DNA of 8,836 bases from assembly GCA_900552545.1 (NCBI GenBank), contig USAL01000072.1, positions 1 to 8,836 on the forward strand, given 5' to 3'. Below, in pieces: positions 1 to 6,338 of this stretch. The DNA is from an uncultured Sutterella sp. Its GTDB lineage: Bacteria > Pseudomonadota > Gammaproteobacteria > Burkholderiales > Burkholderiaceae_F. The position numbers and the translations under genes are program-made. Position 1 is the stretch's first letter. Each line of letters starts with the position of its first letter. A model generated the notes under the pieces. That model saw only the letters and a program-made list of their open reading frames with translations, made no database searches and was not told the origin of the DNA.

Positions 1-876
1 CGAGCGCTTGCCGCAAACCTCGCGGTACTGCGCGCCTTCAAGGACGCAGGCATCCGTCCCTGGCACGACATCATCATTGCCGCCACCGTCTGCGAGGAGG
101 GCCTGGGCGGCATGCGCGGCATGAAGTGGCTTTTGGAAGACCTCGAAAAGGAAACGCAGCTTCTTGCGGCCATTTCGATTGACGGCGCCACGAGCAGCAT
201 CTACTACGCCAACGCGACCGGCATGACCGACTGGTCTGTCACCTTCGAGGGCCCCGGCGGCCATGCCTGGACCGCAAGCGGGATGCCGAGCGCCATTCAC
301 GCGGCCTGCCGGGCGGCTGCGGCCATTGCTGACATGAAGCTTCCCGCCGGCCCCAAGACGATTGCCACCGTGAGCCTCATCGAAGGCGGGCAGGCGATTC
401 ACGGGATCGCGCAGAAGTGCACGATCAAGATGAACGTGCGCTCCAACAGCGAAGGGTTTCTTGAGGAGGTCAACCGCCGCATCATTGCCCATTGCGAGGC
501 GGCGGCCGACGCGGAAAACGCCGCCAAGGCAACGCCCGGTCTCATCAAGGTGCGCGCCGAAAAGATCCTCGACGTCCCCGCCGGAAGCCAACCAAGGGAG
601 AGCCGCATCATTGCCGCCACGGAAGCCGTCACGCGCGCCGTGGGCGTGGAGCCGCAGATGCTTCCGGGCGGCTGCACCAACACCAACATGGCCATCGCCC
701 GCGGGATCCCTGCGGTGTGCCTCGGCCGCGGCGGTCGCGAGTTCGGCTGCCATACGCTGAAGGAATGGTTTGATCCGGCAGGCGTCGAGAAATGCGAGCA
801 GAAGTCGATTCTCTTTCTGCTGATGCTCGCAGGCCTTGAAGACCGCATCAAGCCGCTGGGCGAGACGCTTCTTTAA
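1..876 (+). CDS. M20-family metallopeptidase / amidohydrolase, 3' part (5' end outside window)
   Basis: Frame 1 is open from the first base to a TAA at 874-876, giving 291 residues; the start lies upstream of the window. The product resembles the co-catalytic zinc M20 family (aminotripeptidase, carboxypeptidase and related hydrolases), probably a cytoplasmic enzyme acting on small peptides or N-acylated amino acids. Visible marks, numbered from the first base: a strand followed by CEEGLGG, with the Glu pair at 32-33 giving the usual catalytic base and zinc ligand; SIDG with Asp61 as a likely further ligand; GPGGHAW, typical of the start of the dimerisation domain; GGCTNTNMA and GIPAVCLGRGG in the returning catalytic domain; and GCHTLKEWF with His251 as the last zinc ligand. 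The first zinc ligands (HxD and the bridging Asp) must lie upstream. It converges on rne across a shared terminator. The family is clear, the substrate is not. Confidence 0.85.
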   Translation, partial: RALAANLAVLRAFKDAGIRPWHDIIIAATVCEEGLGGMRGMKWLLEDLEKETQLLAAISIDGATSSIYYANATGMTDWSVTFEGPGGHAWTASGMPSAIHAACRAAAAIADMKLPAGPKTIATVSLIEGGQAIHGIAQKCTIKMNVRSNSEGFLEEVNRRIIAHCEAAADAENAAKATPGLIKVRAEKILDVPAGSQPRESRIIAATEAVTRAVGVEPQMLPGGCTNTNMAIARGIPAVCLGRGGREFGCHTLKEWFDPAGVEKCEQKSILFLLMLAGLEDRIKPLGETLL

Positions 877-915
877 GCCCTTAGTCCTTCGGCTCCTTTC
901 ATTTCGTTGAGGCGC

Positions 916-955
916 AAAAAAGCCCGCGTGCTTGTTACGGCTCGCGGGCTTTTTT
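916..955. terminator. Bidirectional Rho-independent terminator between the M20 gene and rne
   Basis: AAAAAAGCCCGCG at 916-928 pairs perfectly with CGCGGGCTTTTTT at 943-955 around a 14-nt loop, so a GC stem is flanked by an A-run and a T-run. Read on + it ends the M20 peptidase transcript 39 bases after its stop. Read on - it ends the rne transcript about 55 bases after its stop. The symmetry suits the convergent arrangement. Confidence 0.9.
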
Positions 956-971
956 CGCGCTTGGGAACTGT

Positions 972-995
972 CCCCGTGGGTTTGAGCCCATGGGG
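972..995. repeat. Small hairpin just after the rne stop
   Basis: CCCCGTGGG (972-980) pairs with CCCATGGGG (987-995) around a 6-nt loop, with one G·T position inside the stem. It lies between the end of rne (1010) and the terminator. It could be a 3'-end stabilising hairpin on the rne mRNA. No T-run follows it on either strand, so it is not a terminator by itself. Confidence 0.45.
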
Positions 996-1009
996 GCGGT
1001 CACTGCGCC

Positions 1010-2746
1010 TTAGTGCTGCTCGAGGTACTTCGGATCCGTGTGGACCTGCTCAAGCGGTTCTTCCTTGATGTCGGGAAGCTGCGGACGCGGACGGCCCGGC
1101 TGCTTCACGGCTTCGTAGGTCACGGGCTCACAGAGCGAGGCATCCGTGTCGACCTGGGTGAGGCCTGCCTTTTCAAGGTTTTCGGCAAGACCCACGGCGA
1201 TGTCGGGCACCGGGTTGGCGCGGGCGGCTTCCTCGGCGGCCTTGGCGGCAGCTTCGGCTTCAGCCGTAGCAGCCTGTTCGGCCAAGAGCTCGGGCGTTTT
1301 CACGGTCTCGATCTGCACAAGCGGCGTCTCGCTTTCCATGGCGCTCGCCTCAGGCGCAACGCGCTCGCGGCGGGGCTTGGCAGCCTCGGCGGCAACAGCC
1401 TCGGCCTGTGCGGCTGCAGCAGCAGCGGCGGCTGCAGCAACAGCAACAGCTTCGGAGCTCGTCTCGATCTGCGTGAGAACCTCACGGGGCTCTTCGACGA
1501 CGGTCGCCTGTGCGGCTTCGGCAGCCACTTCGGCGGTCGTTTCAGCAACAGCTTCGGTCTTCACTTCGGCAACGGCCTCGGCAGCAACCTCGGTCTTCAC
1601 CTTGGCAGCGGGCTCAACGGCTGCGGCTTCTTCCTTCACCTCAGCAGCCGGTTTCTCGGCCTGCGCCTTGGATTCAGAGTCCTGAGCGCCTTCGACCGGA
1701 GCGTTTGCCGCAGTCACGGTCGTCGTTTCCGACACGCGCGTCGAGCGACGACGGCGGCGCGGACGACGGCGGCGGCTGTCGCTTTCGATCACGGGCTCGG
1801 CGTCGTTTTCAGGCGCGTCCGAGAACTGCGCGGCATCGTCGGCCGCTTCAGTGGCGGCAGGCTCGACGGCCTGGGGCTTTTCCTCGGCTTCGGGCTTGAC
1901 GGCAGGAGCTGCGGGTTCAGCACCTTCACCGGCAGCGGTTTCAGCGGCGGCCTCGGCTTCCGTCTTCGCGGGCTTTTCAGCACGCGGCTTGCGGCTGCGG
2001 CGCTCACCACGAGCGCGCGGAGCATTGCCGCTACCGTTGTCTTCGGCGGCTTCAGGCGCCTGCGCGGCGGCGGTTTCTTCCGTCTCGGCCTTTACGGCAG
2101 GAGCGGCAGTCTCAACAGCTTCAGCGGGCGTCGTTTCCTGCGTCGAAACAGTGGTTTCGGCAGCAGCTTCGTCGGCCGGAGCATCCTCGCGGCGCGGACG
2201 ACGGCTGCGGCGCTGGCGGCGTTCTTCCGTGCGGGCTTCCTGCGCTTCAGCGGCAGCGGGCGCTGCGGCCTTGGCAGCCTTCACCTCGGTCGTTTCCTCG
2301 ACCTGAGCGGCAAGCTGCTTGTCTTCAACCTTTTCGCGCTGATCGCGGTTGGGACGGCCGCGGCGCTCGGCACGTTCCGGACGTTCGGCACGGTCACCGC
2401 GCTCACCACGCTCGGCACGTTCGCCTCGCGGCGTACGGCGCTTGTCGCCGGCACCGCGTTCGGCGCGCGCTTCATCGCGCGAACGGCCGCGGCCCTTGCC
2501 GCGACGATCGCCGCGAACGGGCTTCTTCTCGGCGTCTTCCTTCTTTTCCGGAGCGGCGGCGGGCTTCTTTTCCGCTTCCGAGCCGCCCAGACCGAAGAAG
2601 GAGAGGATCTTCGTGAAGAACCCTTCCGACTTCGGCGCCGGCGCTTCGGCCGCACGCTTCTTGTCGGCGCCTTCGGCGATCTTGGGCGCGCGAGGCGTGT
2701 GCGCAGGCGCAACGTCCTGCGGCAGGATGCTCTTGATCACCGGCAC
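1010..2746 (-). CDS. rne: RNase E C-terminal scaffold half, cut off from the catalytic half by an in-frame stop
   Basis: This frame is the direct in-phase continuation of the RNase E catalytic frame beyond the TAA at 2797-2795; it is open from 2794 to the TAA at 1012-1010. The coordinates start at the first possible initiation codon, GTG at 2746, which has only a weak purine-rich stretch before it, so independent initiation is doubtful. Layout, numbered from that GTG: an amphipathic segment GFFTKILSFFGLGGS at 42-56, matching the place and character of the RNase E membrane-targeting segment A; an Arg/Gly-rich stretch at about 78-138 like the RNA-binding AR1; more basic clusters, including an RRRRP-type run encoded near 1740-1780; long Ala/Glu/Pro linkers and a poly-Ala run; and four LxQ[IV]xT motifs near the C-terminus. 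In a normal RNase E this half is the disordered degradosome scaffold. Whether it is translated here, by readthrough, reinitiation or because the stop is a sequence error, cannot be told from DNA. Confidence 0.7.
   Translation of the reverse strand: MPVIKSILPQDVAPAHTPRAPKIAEGADKKRAAEAPAPKSEGFFTKILSFFGLGGSEAEKKPAAAPEKKEDAEKKPVRGDRRGKGRGRSRDEARAERGAGDKRRTPRGERAERGERGDRAERPERAERRGRPNRDQREKVEDKQLAAQVEETTEVKAAKAAAPAAAEAQEARTEERRQRRSRRPRREDAPADEAAAETTVSTQETTPAEAVETAAPAVKAETEETAAAQAPEAAEDNGSGNAPRARGERRSRKPRAEKPAKTEAEAAAETAAGEGAEPAAPAVKPEAEEKPQAVEPAATEAADDAAQFSDAPENDAEPVIESDSRRRRPRRRRRSTRVSETTTVTAANAPVEGAQDSESKAQAEKPAAEVKEEAAAVEPAAKVKTEVAAEAVAEVKTEAVAETTAEVAAEAAQATVVEEPREVLTQIETSSEAVAVAAAAAAAAAAQAEAVAAEAAKPRRERVAPEASAMESETPLVQIETVKTPELLAEQAATAEAEAAAKAAEEAARANPVPDIAVGLAENLEKAGLTQVDTDASLCEPVTYEAVKQPGRPRPQLPDIKEEPLEQVHTDPKYLEQH
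1037..1477 (-). repeat. Four-copy LxQ[IV]xT peptide motif in the RNase E tail
   Basis: Codons for LEQVHT (1054-1037), LTQVDT (1162-1145), LVQIET (1321-1304) and LTQIET (1477-1460) recur 36, 53 and 52 residues apart in a background of low-complexity Ala/Glu. Short conserved islands in disordered RNase E tails are usually partner-binding microdomains in known systems. The partner here is unknown. Confidence 0.65.
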
Positions 2747-2794
2747 CTGCTTCGGGCGCTGGCGCTTGGCCTCGTCGGTGGCGGACTCGAGCGC

Positions 2795-2797
2795 TTA
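2795..2797 (-). other. In-frame TAA stop interrupting rne
   Basis: Reading - strand, codons run GAC-GAC-CCG-TAA-GCG-CTC-GAG-TCC and on into the scaffold half with no frame change (the distance from 2797 to the GTG at 2746 is 51 nt, 17 codons). The residues after the stop, ending in KRQRPKQ, resemble the linker that follows the small domain in other RNases E (E. coli has an EFAERKRPEQ stretch there). The ancestral protein therefore read through this point and the stop is best explained by one base substitution. No repeat or insertion is seen at the site. Confidence 0.85.
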
Positions 2798-4426
2798 CGG
2801 GTCGTCGGCCACGGGCGAGAGATCCTCGGCGCGCTTGTAGCTTGCGAGGTCGTCGTCGAGGCGTTCGTCGTCGGCGCGCAGGCGTTCGATGTGATAGTGC
2901 GGGGTCTCAAGCGACGTGTTGGGGATCAGCACGATCGAAACCTTGTAGCGGCTTTCGATCTTGGAGACTTCCTGACGCTTTTCGTTGAGGATGTAGGTCG
3001 CAACATCAACGGGCACTTGAGCGTGCAGCGCACCTGTGCCTTCCTTGGAGGCCTCCTCCTGCAGAATGCGCAGCACCTGCAGGGCGCTGCTTTCGGTGTC
3101 GCGGATGACGCCGACGCCGTTGCAGCGCGGGCAGGTGATGTGGCTGCCTTCGGAAAGCGACGGACGCAGTCTCTGGCGCGAAAGTTCCATCAGACCAAAG
3201 CGGCTGATCTTTCCGACCTGCACGCGGGCGCGGTCGGGGCGGATAGCTTCCTTCAAGCGCTGCTCGATCTGCGACTGGTTCTTGCGCTCGCTCATGTCGA
3301 TGAAGTCGATCACGATGCGGCCGCCCAAGTCGCGCAGGCGCATCTGGCGCGCCACTTCGTCGGCCGCTTCAAGGTTCGTGCGCAGGGCCGTTTCCTCGAT
3401 GTCGGCGCCGCGCGTGGCGCGAGCCGAGTTCACGTCCACGGCAACGAGCGCTTCGGTGTGGTCGATCACGATCGCGCCGCCCGAGGGCAGGGGAACCGTA
3501 CGCGAGTAGGCGGTCTCGATCTGGTGCTCGATCTGAAAGCGCGAAAAGAGCGGCGTTTCGTCGCGGTAGCGCTTCACGCGCGGCACCATGTCGGGCATCA
3601 CGTGCGCCATGAATTGGCGGGCCTGATCGTAGATGTCGTCGGTATCAACGAGGATTTCACCGATGTCGGGCTGGAAGTAGTCGCGGATGGCGCGAATGAC
3701 GAGATTGCTTTCCTCAACAATCAGGAAAGGCGCCGGATTGGCGCGCTTCAAGGGCTTGCCGTCGCGCACCGACTCGGTCGTGTAGTGTCGAACCGTGCGG
3801 CCCTTGTCGTTGACGGTGTACTCGTACTGGGGAGTAGCGGCTTCGCTGATGGCGCTCCAGAGCTTGAGAAGGTAGTTGAGGTCCCACTGGAGCTCTTCAA
3901 CCGAGCGGCCGATGCCCGCTGTGCGGGCGATCGTGCTCATGCCTGCGGGGAGGTCGAGCTTATCCATCGCTTCGCGCAGTTCCTGACGCTCTTCACCCTC
4001 GATGCGGCGCGAGACGCCGCCTCCGCGCGGGTTGTTGGGCATCAGAACGAGATAACGGCCGGCGAGGCTGATGAAGGTCGTCAACGCCGCACCCTTGTTG
4101 CCGCGTTCTTCCTTTTCGACCTGAACGATGAGCTCCTGCCCTTCGGTGAGCGCTTCGCGGATCGTGGCCGTACGAACGTCGACGCCTTCCTTGAAGTAGC
4201 TGCGCGAGACTTCCTTGAAGGGGAGAAAACCGTGGCGCTCCTCGCCGTAGTCGATGAAGCAGGCTTCGAGCGAGGGTTCGATGCGGGTGATGATGCCCTT
4301 GTAGATGTTGGACTTGCGCTGTTCGCGGCCGCTCGTCTCGATGTCGATGTCGACGAGCTTCTGACCGTCAACGATGCCCACGCGGGTTTCCTCGGCGTGG
4401 GTGGCGTTAATTAGCATGCGTTTCAA
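2795..4426 (-). CDS. rne: Ribonuclease E, catalytic half (stops at residue 543)
   Basis: Essential endoribonuclease that cuts AU-rich single-stranded RNA in mRNA decay and in rRNA and tRNA processing. Start: TTG 4426-4424, preceded by AGGAG with a 7-nt gap; this gives MKRMLINA, the usual N-terminus, whereas the in-frame ATG three codons later would lose it. Domains: RNase H-like start; S1 domain at about 36-125 with Phe57 and Phe67 (NIYKGIITRIEP, HGFLPF) and RGNKGAALTT; 5'-sensor region around RTAGIGRS (168-175); DNase I-like site with Asp331 and Asn333 (DVNSARATRG) and Asp374 (IVIDFIDM); zinc-link CPRC at 432-435; small domain to about 515. Asp331, Asp374, Cys432 and Cys435 are each 28 above E. 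coli numbering because of an extra loop at 198-230. The 543-residue product has every part needed for catalysis and tetramer formation but no scaffold. E. coli alleles truncated at a similar place are viable. Confidence 0.95.
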   Translation of the reverse strand: MKRMLINATHAEETRVGIVDGQKLVDIDIETSGREQRKSNIYKGIITRIEPSLEACFIDYGEERHGFLPFKEVSRSYFKEGVDVRTATIREALTEGQELIVQVEKEERGNKGAALTTFISLAGRYLVLMPNNPRGGGVSRRIEGEERQELREAMDKLDLPAGMSTIARTAGIGRSVEELQWDLNYLLKLWSAISEAATPQYEYTVNDKGRTVRHYTTESVRDGKPLKRANPAPFLIVEESNLVIRAIRDYFQPDIGEILVDTDDIYDQARQFMAHVMPDMVPRVKRYRDETPLFSRFQIEHQIETAYSRTVPLPSGGAIVIDHTEALVAVDVNSARATRGADIEETALRTNLEAADEVARQMRLRDLGGRIVIDFIDMSERKNQSQIEQRLKEAIRPDRARVQVGKISRFGLMELSRQRLRPSLSEGSHITCPRCNGVGVIRDTESSALQVLRILQEEASKEGTGALHAQVPVDVATYILNEKRQEVSKIESRYKVSIVLIPNTSLETPHYHIERLRADDERLDDDLASYKRAEDLSPVADDP

Positions 4427-4438
4427 TTTGGCACTCCT
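4424..4438 (-). promoter_or_regulatory. Ribosome binding site and TTG start of rne
   Basis: On the - strand AGGAG (4438-4434) is followed by a 7-nt spacer and TTG AAA CGC ATG. The strong Shine-Dalgarno places the ribosome on the TTG rather than on the ATG at 4417-4415, and the resulting Met-Lys-Arg-Met start matches the family. The weak start codon may limit RNase E synthesis. Confidence 0.85.
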
Positions 4439-4442
4439 GACT

Positions 4443-4467
4443 CGGCCGCCACTGACGCGGGCGGCCG
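4443..4467 (-). promoter_or_regulatory. rne leader hairpin directly upstream of the ribosome binding site
   Basis: CGGCCGCC (4443-4450) and GGCGGCCG (4460-4467) form a perfect 8-bp GC stem with a 9-nt loop, ending only 4 bases before AGGAG. In E. coli, hairpins in the rne 5' leader let RNase E repress its own mRNA. A similar role here is inference from position; the structure is seen. Confidence 0.6.
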
Positions 4468-4527
4468 TCTGAACGTGCCGGAAGCAAACCCTTCGGACGC
4501 AGGCCTCTTTTTCAGGGAAGATGCGGA

Positions 4528-4541
4528 CAATCAGATGATTG
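4528..4541. repeat. Inverted repeat CAATCA-GA-TGATTG in the rne upstream region
   Basis: Six-base perfect arms with a 2-base centre, too tight for an RNA hairpin but suited to a dimeric DNA-binding protein. It lies about 100 bases upstream of the rne start. No function can be assigned. Confidence 0.35.
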
Positions 4542-4556
4542 ATGCGCGCAACGGTA

Positions 4557-4579
4557 CCGGGGCTTTGGATAAGCCTCGG
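4557..4579 (-). repeat. Second hairpin in the rne upstream region
   Basis: CCGGGGCTT (4557-4565) and AAGCCTCGG (4571-4579) face each other across a 5-nt loop. In the rne-sense RNA this is a 9-position stem with one C·A mismatch. It may belong to a structured rne leader together with the hairpin at 4443-4467, if transcription starts upstream of it. Confidence 0.4.
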
Positions 4580-5421
4580 AATCGCGGGCGGCATCCGGTA
4601 CGGGCGGCAGCAGCCGCTCCGTCACCGGCATCCGGGCGGGAGCGAAAGCGCAATATCCACTTCAGATTGTGTCGGTCGGGCCGGTCAAACGGCACGACGC
4701 CGTGAGGAGAGCACAGAACATCGCGAAGCCGCGCAACTGGGCGGCCGCGGAATTCAGACTGGCGCTCGCAGAGCCCCGGTCTGACAGCTCGATCCTCCAC
4801 AAGACTGAGGAGCTTTCGATTGAGCACGCGGATGGTGCACGCACGCGCAACCGCACCCCGTGTCAGGCCGATGATTCCGGCCACGAGGTGCAGCGTGAAC
4901 GTCATGAAGACGGCGTCGTGCGGCAGCATAAGGATCCGATACTTCTCAAAGAAGAGGCCGACGGGGGTTGATGCCGCCGGCAGAGCACCGCCCGGACTTC
5001 CTTTTCGTGAGGTCCGTGACGGCGACTGTGCCCGCCGTTTGAGCGCGGCCGCGCAAGGCTGGATGCCGATCCAAGCACTGCAGAGCACGCTGTACCGAAG
5101 ACACCCTTGTGCTTCGAGGTGCATCAATGACTTGGCCGGGGCGGCATTTCCTGCGGACGCTGCGCTCAGGCGGGCGTTGATGAAACTTTTTTCTGCGGAT
5201 CGGCGACGACGGACTTCCCGCAACGACGTACGGCAGTATCCGGTTGCTGACCCTTTTTGACGGTGCCGGCCGCTGTCCGCGGAACTCTGCGGGAACATTC
5301 AATGCGCGGCGCCTCCCGATATGACGGATTTCTTTCGAATTCCGCCTCGGTGAATCCGGGCAGACAGGGTGCCTCGGGGACAAACTCACCCCGCTGCACC
5401 CGGCTGATGCGGACACGCAAG

Positions 5422-5449
5422 TATATAGCCTCAAGCGCAGGCACGTCTA
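5422..5449 (-). promoter_or_regulatory. Weak candidate promoter reading toward rne
   Basis: On the - strand TAGACG (5449-5444), a 16-nt spacer and TATATA (5427-5422) are a loose sigma-70 match. The inverted repeat CGACA-TT-TGTCG (5450-5461) sits immediately upstream. It could drive the patch at 5444-5290 or be a distant rne promoter with a leader near 1 kb. Low confidence. Confidence 0.2.
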
Positions 5450-5491
5450 CGACATTTGTCGGCCGGCCCGGGGCTTCTTCGGTCGTTTTTT

Positions 5492-5520
5492 GGCTTTTCT
5501 TTAGCCTTTTCCTGCAGGCT
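5492..5520. repeat. Overlapping GGCT/AGCC inverted repeats at the 3' end of the UmuD-like gene
   Basis: GGCT (5492-5495), AGCCT (5503-5507) and AGGCT (5516-5520) allow two alternative short stems with T-rich spacers. On the - strand the spacers read A-rich, so this is a poor terminator for the gene ending at 5519. On + a TTTT follows the first stem. No better terminator is visible for the UmuD-like gene. Confidence 0.25.
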
Positions 5521-6274
5521 ACTTGCGGTAGCGGCGGCCCGAGCCCACGAGCACGCCTTCGATTTGAAAGTCGTCGTACTCGCTCGGGTGGATCACGGGG
5601 TAGGTCCCAGCCTGGTTTTCCGGATGCAGCTCCGGCACGCCGTCGACGATGCGAAGGCGCTTCAAGGTGAAGTCCCCGTGCAGGTACGCGAGCACGATGT
5701 CGCCGCTTCGGGGCTCCACCGAGCGGTCGATGATGAGAATGTCGCCTTCGCGGATACCGGCGTCGATCATCGAGTCGCCCTGCGCCTCGACGATGTAGGT
5801 CGCGTCCTGATGCCGCACGAAGTAGTCGTTGAGCGAAAGCTCCTGCGCGGCGTAGTCAAGCGCGGGCGACGGAAAGCCGCAGACGGCGAGCATGTCGACG
5901 AACTTCACCGGCGGGTCGCCTGCGGCGGGCTTTAGGACCGCAAGGCGGCTCGCGGCGTCCGCCTTGTTGGAGGCTTCGTGCAGGCTGATCGCATTTTCGA
6001 TCAAGGGACGCAGGAAATCGGCGCCGCCCAATCGATGGGCGGCCTCGGCTGTTTCTTCGGTGACGCGCACCTGCAGGTTGATGCGGTAGGGGACGGGGCC
6101 CTTCGGCGGCCGTCCGGGACCGCGGGAGGGTGCGTTGGGGGCGCGGGGCGCCTGCGGACGGCGGGCCTGGCGGGCGGGCTGCGTGTCCTTGACGTTCTCG
6201 GCAGCCTCTGCGGAGGACTGCTGCAAGGCTTCGTCTGCGGTTTCCTTCAGGTTTTCCGGTTCTTGCGTCGTCAT
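5519..6274 (-). CDS. UmuD-type self-cleaving protein with an N-terminal DNA-binding extension (SOS-type repressor / Pol V subunit)
   Basis: 251 residues; ATG at 6274 with only a weak purine stretch upstream. Residues 130-251 are a UmuD-type S24 domain: cleavage site Cys132-Gly133 in VCGFPSPALDY, nucleophile Ser168 in GDSMIDAGI and general base Lys205 in FTLKRL. The spacings (35 and 37 residues) equal those of E. coli UmuD Cys24-Gly25, Ser60 and Lys97. Cleavage would leave a 119-residue UmuD'-like fragment. UmuD itself has only about 24 residues before the cut; here there are 132: an acidic, Pro/Ala/Arg-rich leader (1-50), an AT-hook-like RGPGRPPKG (51-59), and a strand-helix-helix pattern (RINLQVRV 64-71, EETAEAAHRLGG 73-84, ADFLRPLIENAI 85-96) like Arc/CopG ribbon-helix-helix proteins, then a linker. 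I infer a DNA-binding repressor inactivated by RecA-promoted self-cleavage that also supplies the polymerase partner of the divergent UmuC, comparable in logic to Acinetobacter UmuDAb. S24 assignment is firm; the RHH call is moderate. Confidence 0.88.
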   Translation of the reverse strand: MTTQEPENLKETADEALQQSSAEAAENVKDTQPARQARRPQAPRAPNAPSRGPGRPPKGPVPYRINLQVRVTEETAEAAHRLGGADFLRPLIENAISLHEASNKADAASRLAVLKPAAGDPPVKFVDMLAVCGFPSPALDYAAQELSLNDYFVRHQDATYIVEAQGDSMIDAGIREGDILIIDRSVEPRSGDIVLAYLHGDFTLKRLRIVDGVPELHPENQAGTYPVIHPSEYDDFQIEGVLVGSGRRYRK

Positions 6275-6297
6275 GGTGAGGATCTTTTAAAGAGAGC

Positions 6298-6325
6298 TTG
6301 ACAAAACGAATTGTATGCAGAAAAT
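6298..6325 (+). promoter_or_regulatory. Candidate promoter of umuC
   Basis: A perfect TTGACA at 6298-6303, a 16-nt spacer and GAAAAT at 6320-6325 (four of six consensus bases). Transcription would start near 6332, giving a leader of about 44 nt. The -10 region lies inside the GTAT repeat array, as expected for a repressed promoter. Confidence 0.55.
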
Positions 6326-6338
6326 TGCAGTATGCAAA
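6310..6338 (-). promoter_or_regulatory. Candidate promoter of the UmuD-like gene, overlapping the umuC promoter
   Basis: On the - strand TTTGCA (6338-6333), a 17-nt spacer and TACAAT (6315-6310, five of six). The leader to the ATG at 6274 would be about 30 nt. The -10 overlaps the first GTAT repeat and the -35 overlaps the second, so one bound protein could control both genes. Confidence 0.5.

Larger units (their letters stand above)
4427..5518. other. About 1.1 kb with no recognisable gene between rne and the UmuD-like gene
   Basis: No frame on either strand gives a protein I recognise, and all are broken by stops or look like random reading. The rne-proximal 150 bases hold the leader hairpins. 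Two patches on the - strand have coding-like codon use: about 4960-4820 (reads YRILMLPHDAVF, then a hydrophobic LVAGIIGL stretch) and about 5444-5290 (reads GEFVPEAPCLPGFTEAEF). They are not in one continuous sensible protein and could be remnants of a decayed gene. Perfect palindromes include GCGCGGCCGCGC at 5043-5054 and CGACA-TT-TGTCG at 5450-5461, and ACGGCG/CGCCGT at 5019-5038 form a 6-bp hairpin. The promoter of rne must lie here, but no convincing -35/-10 pair close to rne stands out. Confidence 0.55.

Noticed and set aside
1013..4414. A 1133-codon open frame on the + strand, antisense to the whole of rne
   Set aside because: It mirrors the GC-rich codon pattern of rne and its product is Arg/Gly/Leu/Phe low complexity without any recognisable domain. 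Stops are rare in this antisense frame, so it is a shadow of composition.
4990..5010. GGAAGTCCGGGC on the - strand resembling the conserved 5' element of RNase P RNA
   Set aside because: The match is partial and none of the other conserved RNase P RNA elements, such as an ACAGAA-type motif at a suitable distance, could be found.
4531..5298. A 255-codon - strand frame overlapping the rne leader as a possible gene
   Set aside because: Only one internal patch looks protein-like, the N-terminal third is Arg/Ser-rich nonsense, it has no convincing ribosome site, and it would overlap rne leader hairpins. It is kept only as a possible remnant.
5501..5520. Terminator for the UmuD-like gene
   Set aside because: The stem is 5 bp at most and on the gene's own strand it is followed by A-rich rather than U-rich sequence. 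It is listed only as a repeat.
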